DNA of 64,000 nucleotides from assembly GCA_039024315.1 (NCBI GenBank), contig JBCCQN010000017.1:1-64000 (forward strand). The letters are read 5' to 3'. Shown one piece after another: positions 41,250 to 50,600 of this stretch. The position numbers were made by a program, and so were the translations under genes. This DNA comes from JBCAWW01 sp039024315 (lineage in GTDB: Bacteria; Bacteroidota; Bacteroidia; J057). The first letter of the stretch is position 1. Every line of letters starts with the position of its first letter. Below the pieces are notes generated by a model. It did no database searches. It worked only from the letters and a program-made list of their open reading frames with translations, and was not told the DNA's origin.

Positions 41250-42410
41250 ATGCGAGAATGGTGGAAGGCATTAATTCAACGGATCAAACTGCTATGGGAA
41301 AGGGTCCCGGGGACCACCAAAAACCAGTGGCCTGTAGAAGACCCACCCATTCATCTCTTTGTCTTGCCAGCCCATAATGGGGATGCTTTTTTGTTAGAGT
41401 ATCTCGGGATCGATCAGCAATTCCATCGCATATGGATTGATGGGGGCTTAGTCCGATCCTATATGGAAAAAGGACGCCCTGTCCTGCAAAGTCTCATTCA
41501 GCAGGATGCGAAAATCGATCTCATGATCGTGACCCATATCGATCAGGATCACATTGGGGGCGTATTGGCCTTTGTCAACGATAGCAATCTGAGCAAAGAC
41601 TTTGTCGAACGTTTTTGGTTTAACTCAGGACTGCTCATCGCGTCCCAGTTTGATCATGAACCCGACCGCCGGCGAGATGTCGGCTTCCAAACTATTGGTT
41701 TTCAAACGCGGAGTCTAAATCAAGGAATCAAGCTCGAGGAGTTCCTGCTCAAGTCTAAGCGCTGGCATGATAAACCCATTCAAAATCCTCATGAGGAAGA
41801 GATCGCAGGGGCTAAACTCACTGTCTTGAGCCCTAATGAAGAGAATTTAATGAAACTCGATCGCGAGTGGGAAGCTGAAGAAGCTAGTAAGTCTCGTTCT
41901 GTGCCCGATACAGACTTTGGAGAAAGCATTGAAAAACTTGCTGCCAAGGAGGAGGAAGAAGATTACTCCATCGCCAATGGCTCTAGCATCGCTTTTATCT
42001 TTAGCCTCAAAAACAAACGCATCCTCTTTTTGGGCGATGCCCATCCTTCTGATATCGTTCAGGCACTGAAAAAACTAGGATACAGCAAGAAGAAAAAACT
42101 CAAAGTCTCCTACGTCAAGCTCTCTCATCACGCCAGTAAACGTAGCGTAAGCTATGCGTTGTTAGAGCTGATCGATTGCCAAAACTATATCATCAGCACG
42201 GATGGCTCACGCCATGGTCTCCCCAACAAAGAAGCCCTTGCCAGAGTAGTACTCGATCCTAGCCGAGATCGAGGCGAAAGACTCTTCTTTCTCTTCAATC
42301 ACAACAACGCTCACCTGAAATCCATCTTCCCAGAGAGCGAGCAGATTCGTTATAATTTTCAGTGTTCTTATCCTCCTGATGGTCAGGACGGATTATTAAT
42401 CTCCTTCTAA
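41250..42410 (+). CDS. MBL-fold (ComEC/Rec2-like) metallohydrolase
   Basis: 386 residues, no signal peptide. A metallo-beta-lactamase fold follows a short helical lead: HNGDAFLLEYLG, then IWIDGGL, the metal motif MIVTHIDQDHIGGV (HxDxDH), ILFLGDAHPSDIV (Asp ligand), and VKLSHHASKRSVSYALLELID. The layout and the KLSHHAS...STDGSRHGLPNKEAL end match the soluble ComEC/Rec2-like MBL proteins. An insert of about 90 residues with a charged stretch (EEASKSRSVPDTDFGESIEK) lies before the Asp ligand. Some relatives occur in anti-phage gene clusters, but none of their usual partners is nearby, so no such role is claimed. Substrate likely a phosphodiester or nucleic acid, by family. Convergent with pabAB, two bases apart. 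Confidence 0.82.
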   Translation: MREWWKALIQRIKLLWERVPGTTKNQWPVEDPPIHLFVLPAHNGDAFLLEYLGIDQQFHRIWIDGGLVRSYMEKGRPVLQSLIQQDAKIDLMIVTHIDQDHIGGVLAFVNDSNLSKDFVERFWFNSGLLIASQFDHEPDRRRDVGFQTIGFQTRSLNQGIKLEEFLLKSKRWHDKPIQNPHEEEIAGAKLTVLSPNEENLMKLDREWEAEEASKSRSVPDTDFGESIEKLAAKEEEEDYSIANGSSIAFIFSLKNKRILFLGDAHPSDIVQALKKLGYSKKKKLKVSYVKLSHHASKRSVSYALLELIDCQNYIISTDGSRHGLPNKEALARVVLDPSRDRGERLFFLFNHNNAHLKSIFPESEQIRYNFQCSYPPDGQDGLLISF

Positions 42411-42412
42411 GC

Positions 42413-44401
42413 TCAAACTTTGGGACCCAAGACCTTTTCCGTCAAAAGGTAGTCTTCGAAGCGACCCAAGACACTTAGATTCAGGGCTCGAATCAAGGCA
42501 TAAGCTTTGAGCATGATCTCATCATACTCTGCGGCAGGGTCAGAATCGTATAAGACCGCTCCTCCACTCCCAAAAGAGACTCTTTGCTGCTCTGCCTCAT
42601 AGACCATGGTCCGAATCGCAATATTAAAGGCAGCCGCTCGATCCAAAGAGAAATAGCCAATGCTACCGGTATAAACCCCTCTTTTGCGTTTTTCAAAGCT
42701 TTCAATGATCTCCATTGTCCGCTTTTTGGGAGCACCCGTAATGGATCCTCCAGGAAAGATCGTATTGATCGCCTGTACAGGGCTTATCTCTGCTTTAAGC
42801 TGGCCAGTAATAAGCGAGGAAGCCTGCAAGAGCGTAGCATATTCAGTGATACGCACCAGTTCAGGTACTTTGACCGAAGCGCGCTCGCAAATCATCGAAA
42901 GATCATTGCGGATCAGATCGATGATCATCAACAACTCAGCATGATCCTTATTAGATTCCCGCAAAGCCTTTTTGAGGGCTTCTGTTTCCTCAATGTTTGT
43001 CCCAATGGCTTTGGTACCTTTGATTGGCTCGCTCGTGATCTTTCCTGCTGCATTGAGGTCTATGAAACTCTCAGGAGAGGAACTCAAGATGTGGTAATCG
43101 CCTATTTTGATATAGGCGGCAAAAGGTGCCGGATTACTAGCTCTCAGCACCCGATACAAATAAAAGGGATCTAGCTCGACCTCTGCTGAAAACTCATTGG
43201 TCAAACAAACCTCATAGCTTTCGCCTTTTTTGATCAGCGCTTGGATCGCTTTTATATCATCTATATACCCTGCTCGGGAACGCTTAGCCTCAAGTGGAAT
43301 GCTAGCGATTTTTTCTTCTAGTATGCTTTTCCTGAGATCCAATTGGGGAAATGAAGGACAAGCAGCTAAATCGACACTGATTTTTTCCACCCACTGGCTA
43401 TGAGACTGAGCGTTCGGCAAAGCCGTACACAAAAACATCTCCTCCGTCTCATGGTCAAAAGCTAGATAGCGGTCCACCCACATAAAACTGCTGGCCTCCT
43501 GCTCATAATCCCAATAACCGACCCAACCACCCTTAAAGGGCAGGGCATCCGTATTAGCGAGAAAGTTTTGTTGGAGACTTTGCTGGAGCTTAGAAGTGAT
43601 ATTTTCTTTTTCATTGCTGCGCAGAACGCTTTGCCCTAGGCCTATGTAGCTGTAGCGGCCATTGTAGCCTTCCAAACTGGAATCCAACCAAAAAGAGAGG
43701 GTAGCGTTCTGGAACAGGTGAGCAAAAACCTCCTCTGGTGCTTGCCAAGGCAACTTTGTCTTCCGAAAAGCCAACTTATCTTCAGCCTTATGCAGTTTAC
43801 CATTGCGAGCCCAATCCTCGCTGATCTGTAAAAAGTTAGCAAATATGCGGTCGCCAAACTCTGTCCCAATAGACTCAGGGTGAAATTGCACCCCAAACCA
43901 TGGGTAAGTCTGATGCTGCAAGGCCATAATGACTTGATCGCTCGTATTCTCCGCGATGATATTTAGCTCCTGCGGCAAACTTGCACGCTCTACCAATAGA
44001 GAATGGTAGCGTACCACCTCTATCTGACGAGGCATTTGAGCAAAGAGGGGCGAATCACCCAAGGCGATAGTAGAATATTGGCCATGCATAGGACGCTCAG
44101 CCAAAATGACCTCTCCCCCAAAGAATTCACCTAAAAGCTGATGGCCCAAGCAAACACCTAGGACAGGCATTTGAGGATAAGCTTCTAAAAGCTGGCGTGA
44201 TACGCCGATATCATTGGTATTGGTAACCGTTCCCGGACCGGGAGAAAGAATAATATTTTGGAAATCGAGCTGTTGAATCGATTGGAGATCCAAAGCATCG
44301 TTTTTGATCAGTAAAGGTTGAATCCCACTCAGTTCCCAGATCTTCTGATAGATGATGTAGGTATAGGAATCATAATTGTCAATGATAAGCGTCCTGCTCA
44401 T
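42413..44401 (-). CDS. pabAB: Fused aminodeoxychorismate synthase (PabA-PabB)
   Basis: 662 residues, a natural fusion. The N-terminal about 195 residues are a class I glutamine amidotransferase: LIIDNYDSYTYIIYQ, ILSPGPGTV, nucleophile Cys84 in LGVCLGHQLL, and the His/Glu pair in VQFHPESIGTE. The rest is a chorismate-binding domain (GESYEVCLTNEFSAEV, SSSPESFIDL, SEPIKGTKAIG, LIRNDLSMICE, GGSITGAPKKRTMEII, GVYTGSIGYFS). The PIKGT motif carries the Lys typical of PabB rather than the Ala of anthranilate synthase. It makes 4-amino-4-deoxychorismate for folate from chorismate supplied by AroC. An alternative as a TrpE/G fusion is less likely because of that Lys. pabC is not visible nearby. Confidence 0.9.
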   Translation of the reverse strand: MSRTLIIDNYDSYTYIIYQKIWELSGIQPLLIKNDALDLQSIQQLDFQNIILSPGPGTVTNTNDIGVSRQLLEAYPQMPVLGVCLGHQLLGEFFGGEVILAERPMHGQYSTIALGDSPLFAQMPRQIEVVRYHSLLVERASLPQELNIIAENTSDQVIMALQHQTYPWFGVQFHPESIGTEFGDRIFANFLQISEDWARNGKLHKAEDKLAFRKTKLPWQAPEEVFAHLFQNATLSFWLDSSLEGYNGRYSYIGLGQSVLRSNEKENITSKLQQSLQQNFLANTDALPFKGGWVGYWDYEQEASSFMWVDRYLAFDHETEEMFLCTALPNAQSHSQWVEKISVDLAACPSFPQLDLRKSILEEKIASIPLEAKRSRAGYIDDIKAIQALIKKGESYEVCLTNEFSAEVELDPFYLYRVLRASNPAPFAAYIKIGDYHILSSSPESFIDLNAAGKITSEPIKGTKAIGTNIEETEALKKALRESNKDHAELLMIIDLIRNDLSMICERASVKVPELVRITEYATLLQASSLITGQLKAEISPVQAINTIFPGGSITGAPKKRTMEIIESFEKRKRGVYTGSIGYFSLDRAAAFNIAIRTMVYEAEQQRVSFGSGGAVLYDSDPAAEYDEIMLKAYALIRALNLSVLGRFEDYLLTEKVLGPKV
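43408..43425 (-). repeat. Hairpin-AACGCT motif, stem CGGC/GCCG
   Basis: On the minus strand: CGGC, loop TTT, GCCG, AACGCTC. In pabAB, sense (encoding LPNAQS). Confidence 0.8.
43614..43631 (+). repeat. Hairpin-AACGCTT motif with one wobble, TTGC/GCAG
   Basis: TTGC, loop TGC, GCAG, AACGCTT. One T-G pair at the base of the stem. In pabAB, antisense. Confidence 0.65.
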
Positions 44402-44648
44402 GCACGTAGTTTTGGTTTAGCCTTTTCAAGGCTGAGCGGGAGATATACTACCCATTTAAGTATTCAGACAAAGGTAAAAAGTAGGGAGATGGACTTGAAA
44501 AACCGATTTTCTAAGCACTTGTTACAATTTGTCTTTCATACTATTTAGACTGATGTTTTTCCTAAAAGTTTCGCAAATGTAAGGGCTGCCTTTTGTATTG
44601 CCAACCACTTCCCCTGCGATGATGCCTGAGGATAGTTTAAATAATCAT
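44402..44648. other. Intergenic region
   Basis: About 250 bases between pabAB (start) and the giant gene (end). It contains a 6-bp hairpin AGCCTT-TTC-AAGGCT at 44419-44433, without a T tract. No gene seen. Confidence 0.5.
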
Positions 44649-47600
44649 TTAATCCGGCAATTGAGCGCTAATGACAAAGTTTCGTTGGAAACTGGTATTG
44701 AGCGGATGGGTCAACACATTGATAAATATCAGCGTAGGATCAGCGAGGCCGCCTTGAAAGATCACATCACCATTGAGGTCGGCATCAGCTGCTTCATAGG
44801 CCGTAACGATATAATTTCTGGCAAAAGAGCTATTGGCTGGAGCGGTCAATACCTTAAGGAATATAGGGCTAATTTCGCTTGAGGTACCTTGAAAAATTAT
44901 ACGTCCATCGCCATTGGTATCTCCTCCCCAAAGTGCCTTTTGTCCGTTGCCTAAGTCTCTCTGGGCATGAATGCCATAGATGCTGTCGGACCTAAAGTCA
45001 AAACTGCTTAATGTGATTCCTAGGGTCTTTGTCCCTCCACTCATCGCTCCCAAATGGTTGCGGTGATGCAAAGCAATAAAGTAGTCTCCTGATTTTGTCC
45101 AAAGCCGCAGCGGCGAAATACCATCAGTAGCTACAATATCCCCATCTTTTTGGATCAGAGCGGCCTTTTGAAAGGTAATAGTCGCAGAATCAGACTTCGG
45201 TCTTAAGCTGAGGTAAACCCAATCGACAATAGCATCATCACCTGTTTGGTTTAGGATATTTGCCTCGATGGAGTCCATTTGGAAATAAGGATCTTTGAGT
45301 GGGATCAGACCTTGCTGTCTAAGTTCATCTTTCATGAGGCCAGCAGTCACATCATAAGGGCCTTGTAGCCACGCTTTCAAAGCCAATTGGATATAGTCCT
45401 TCCGAGCAAAACTGAGATAGACACCATTGGCTAGATTGGCACTAAACACCAAATTTTTCGGATCACTCGCCTCTATGACGCTTGCGTCGCTAAAATCACC
45501 ATCTAGATCTACCAATAAGACCCAAGCAGCGCTATCGATCTGACTCCAACTACTTAGTTTATCCAAATCTAGTTGTACCTCTATTTGGCCCAGTTCGCCA
45601 GTTTCCTTGACCTTCCATACTCGCGCCAAGCGAGAACCTATATCGTCGGGCACATTGGTGCTGGCATTAGTAAATCCAAGACTAGATCCATTGTGACCCA
45701 TAATCAAAAATTCTCCTTGGTCAAGATCATCGGGATTGGCGATAGAAAAGATACTTTCTCCTTCTTGATTACGGCTTTGCGTCTGCAATAAATGCTGAGT
45801 ACTATCTTTTGCTAGCCCTACTAAACCAAATGGGTAGGCAAAATGATCGTAGTGTAGGTGGCTATAAACCGGAATGGAAAGCCCATAGCGAATGCTCAGA
45901 TAAGTTTCGATACGTTGCCGACTACCTGACCAAAGCAAGCCATCATAAACAATGATCTCCGCTAGTTGTCCAGCCCAGTGCTTATCTGTTTCATTGTCAT
46001 TTCCCGTGCCGGAGAACGCTTGTCCGAGGGAAGCGCGATCCGCACCGCTGTTAGTGAAGCTAGTCCAAGGGTAGGCATTACCGCCTTGAAGATAGGCACT
46101 GAGTTGCTGATCGGTCTGAACGATCCCGCTAAACATCACAGGCCGATCCCGCCAATCATCGCTGCTCATCGCAGGAGAAGTTGGACCATAGATTAGATTC
46201 CCATTAGGCCGCTGCCCCAAACGTAGGCCTTCACTCCCGCCCATCTGGGCTGAAAGATAATAGCCATCATCACTATTAGCAGTGCCTTTGAAGACCGCAA
46301 AAATAGTACTATTAGCCCCCAAAGCACTCGCTAAACCATTGACTTTTAGCCAGTCATCATTGCCATCAAAGACCATTACGGCTTGACCATTAAGCGCGTT
46401 GCCAGCCCATATTGGTCTCTCAAGGGCATCGTTTTGGGTAGCATCATTGTTAGCGGTACTGAGGTCATCCCAACGGACCAAACTATCCCCACTGAGTGTT
46501 AAGCCTTGATCTGCACGCAACCATAATTTCAAATTACAACCGATCAGGCCGGGACTAGGCACCTGAGCGCTGGCATCGAGTTGTACCCCTACAATCACTA
46601 GACTATCGCAGCTGTAACGGTTGGTATAAACAAAAGTGTCCTCTCCAATCAAAGCCGGATCACAGGTCTCACTATAAAAACGAGTAGTATCTCCGCCAAA
46701 AAAACTGACTTCATACACCACGCTATCACAACCAAAACGATTGCTATAGTTTTGCTGGACAAAACCTGTATCCGCCAAAACGCAAACCGGTGTCAAGAAA
46801 ACCACAGTATCACGGGCTAAATATTGCTGACTAATCACGACACTGTCACAGCCAAATTGATTACTGTAGGTAAGACTGGACGTTCCCTGAAGGGTAGGAT
46901 CACAAACGGGAATATCAACATAAGTTGTGTCTGGATCTCGTAATGAGGTTTCTACTATCGCTAGACTATCGCAAGAGTAGATTGTAGCGAAAAAAGTCGT
47001 ATCGAGTCCCACCAAGAGGGGATCGCAAGTCAGCTGCACTGAGAAGCTTTGAGGCTGATAGACAGGACAATCACTACTTTGGGTAGCTAAAGTAAAAGCA
47101 TCTCCGTGTTGGAAGTCAACATCGGTAAACCAGACTTGATCTCCAATGATCTGGCGTCCATTGGTATGCTTACTTAGATTAGAGAAATCGCCGCCCGAAT
47201 GATCAATAATGAGGCTAAAGTCGTTGGCATTGGCCAGACTGATGCCAGAGCCGCTAAGGTCAAAATAAAGACTTACTTTCCCAAGCTCTCCTACTTTGTG
47301 GACCCTCCATACTCTTTCGATCCGGTGAGTGTAAGCGGGAGATTCAGAGACAGCCTGTTCAGAAATGGGTCCATCATTATGCCCCCAAAACAGAAATTCT
47401 CCTGCCTGCAGATCGCTGGGATTGCGCATGGAAAGCGCGCTTCCTCGGCTAGTACTACGCGCTTGGGTTTGCTCTACACACTGTGCGGGAGCATTGCCGA
47501 TGCCGGCGATCATATATGAGAAATTGGCAAAAGAATAGATAAGATGTTGCTCAACGGAAATGGGTACTCCATAGCGGAGATTGAAGTAATTATCTACGAT

Positions 47601-50600
47601 ACGGAGCTCAAATTCGTCAAGAGGACGCTGATAAACTAAAACTTCGGCCACATAGCCATTAAAAAACTGATTGCCAAAGCCTGCCCCAACGACCCCTTGG
47701 CCGGTATTAAACATTTGATCAATGCGACTATGTGTACCCAAGTACTCTTGAGCGTTGCGGGTAAGACTGATAGACTTACCGACATTGTCAAGCCGCCCTC
47801 TGATGATCTCTGGAGTGGTGCCGCCTTGGCTATTATAACTGGGCACCGTTACATTGACATCATTGGAATATTGCGCCAAAGTCGCTCGCGTATTGTTTCT
47901 AAGGCCCAGATGTAAACCTCGATTGGTGGCGTTGGTCTGGGTACCAAGAAAATAGCTCTGGCGGTTGGTAATGCGTTCTACTACGCCATACATGGTGTAA
48001 GTAGTATTTTCCAACAGAGTATTGTCAAAATTTAAGCGATCGTTGCTGCCGTCAAACTGGACAAAAGGATGACCATTGAAGCGCATCGTATCATTAGTGA
48101 TCACAATTGGTTGAAGGGAGGCATCCGTCTGGCTCGCATGGTTGAGATTGGGGCTTTGGTCCTGCCAAGCGGTGAGATTATTACCATTGGTAACAAACCC
48201 CTCATTGGCTCTCAGCCACATGATTGGCCCTACTAAAGATTGCTCCGGACCACAGAGAAAGCTATTGACTTGACCGGGAGTACCTTTGGGGGTATTGGCG
48301 AGCCAATTGGTGCCTAGCTCATTATTGAGTAGAGGATCAATCAACATCAGACTTGGCCCTTGGCCAAATGCTGCTTCTGGCCAAGGATTGAGTTCATCGT
48401 AAACAATGGAATCTACCATGCAGTATTCAGCCGTGAGTAGCTGTATTTGCTCGCCACCATTGTTAAGCTTGAACCCCAATGGCCCAACAAAACTAAGGCC
48501 AGGGTGCTCAGTACTGAAAGCGGCAGGATCAGAGACCAAGACTAAAAAGCCTCCCGCTGGTATATGGGTGTTGAGAGGAATTTGAAAATCGTTGCTTTGA
48601 TCTTGGACAATCCAGTTGGAAACATCTACACTAGCGGCACTAGTATTATGGAGCTCTAGCCAATCCCCTGCATCTGCCGTGAGAGGAGAAAAATAATTGA
48701 TTTCGTTGATAACGATGGCTCCATTATTGGGGCCGCAGGGATTGACATCATTGGCCGTTCCTGGAGTGCCTGCCCCTGGCGAACGCTCCCAATTCTCGCC
48801 GAGGGCGTTGTCTAAACTTGGGGCCGATAGGGATAAGCTAGGCCCTCTGCCATCGGCCTCTGGAGGCCAAGGAGCTTCATCATCATACCTTACAGAATCT
48901 ATTTGGCAACTGCTTTCAGTATAAAGCATAAGGGTCTCTCCATTATTGGAAAAACCAAAGCCAGTTGGCCCAAGGATCGTAGCAGTTATGCTAGGGATCA
49001 GGGCTTGCAAAGCAGTAGGCGTTTCTGCGATCAATAGGTAGCCTTGAGCCGGTATGAGCGTTCCCGGAGGGATGCTAAAAACAGAATCCGCCTCATGTAA
49101 CTCCCAAAAAGAAAGATCCACTGGATTGGCAGTAGGATTGTGTAGCTCTAGCCAATTACCGCCATCGTAGCCAGCAGGACTGTTATAGGCAATCTCATTG
49201 ATAAGGATTTCTCTTTCGTCATTGCTCACATTCTGACAGGGATCGGGAATATTGTTAGCGCTGCCGGGTGTCCCAAAGGGAGCACCTCCGAGATTAGAAC
49301 CTGCCCAGCTACCGGCCAGTTCATTGTTAAGACCAGGGGCGATCAGAGACAACGAAGGCCCGAGTCCATCCGGAGATTGAGGCCAAGGCGGAGAGTCATT
49401 GTACTTAACAAAGTCCACCAAACAGCGCTCTGCAGAGAATAAGGCTACATACTCACCATCTCCATCAAAACCAAAGCCCATATTGCCCAAAGGATTGCTA
49501 AGCCAAGGATAGATAGGGGCAAAGCTCAACTGATTTTCGACTATCACTGTGTAACCAAAGGCGGGAATGAGCGTTCCCGGAGGGAACCGAAAAAAACGAT
49601 TACTCGCATGGAGTTCCCAGCCGGACAAATCTTGGGGGATCGCCGTGGGATTGTAAAGCTCCAACCAATCACCGGGATTGGGGTTGGAAGGCCCGCGATA
49701 ATAGATTTCATTGATAACAATCGGGACAGTTTGGCAAGGCGTTAAATCATTTGCGCTGCCGGGCGTACCGGCGATAGCGCTACTGGTTTGCCATGAAAGC
49801 GGTTGTGTCAGATTAGCGGGATTGTCGATGAGACTCAAACTAGGCCCCTCACCATCTACCACTTTAGGCCAAGGCTCATCATCAGTATATTGGAGATAAG
49901 TCTGGATGCAGCCCTGATCGTCCACTATAGCCAATCTCGCGCCATTATTTGGGAGAGCAAAGCCAAAGGAAGGACTAATAGGAGTGGTATTGGGGTGCGA
50001 TTGGAGGAAGTCCACCTGATCGCGAACCAAAACATAATACCCATTAGCCCCTATAGTCGTTCCTGTAGGAATATTGAAAAGGGTATCATCTACCCACAGT
50101 TGCCAGTTGCTGATATCGCGGCTGACGCCCATGGGATTGAAAAGTTCGATCCAGTCCCCAGCATCTAGACTATTAGGGTCCGTTTCGTAGTGATAGTTGA
50201 TTTCATTGATTTGGAAAGGAAAAGGCAAAGCGGCGCAGTAACGGCTATTGGGCGCAAAGGGAGTGCCTCCTAAGGTCCAGCTGCTGGCCCAACTACTAGC
50301 CAAAGCATTATCCAAGCTAGGTTGTTTGAGTTCTAAAGAAGGCCCCTGCCCATCTGGGGGCCAATCCCAATAATTTTCGGTATCGTAGTCGATGGAGTCA
50401 ATCGTTCCCCCAAAGGGGTCCTTCAGAAGAATCAACTCGGCCTTATTGCTCAACTTTGCTTGGTATTGCCCGTTGGCGTGGAGAGCATATTGCTGAAAAA
50501 ACAGATTGGTGTCTTTAGCAATTACCCAATATTGGTCCTCCCCTATGGTACTGCCAATAGGGAAAGTGTATTTGATGCCACTAATAAAGCTAAGATTACT

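Noticed and set aside
49056..49586. Two CCC-GGA-GGG hairpins before AACGCTC in LTD domains, and a third at 63098
   Set aside because: They fit the motif loosely, but all encode the same PPGTLI turn in homologous LTD domains, so shared ancestry may explain them. Listed only as weak members.
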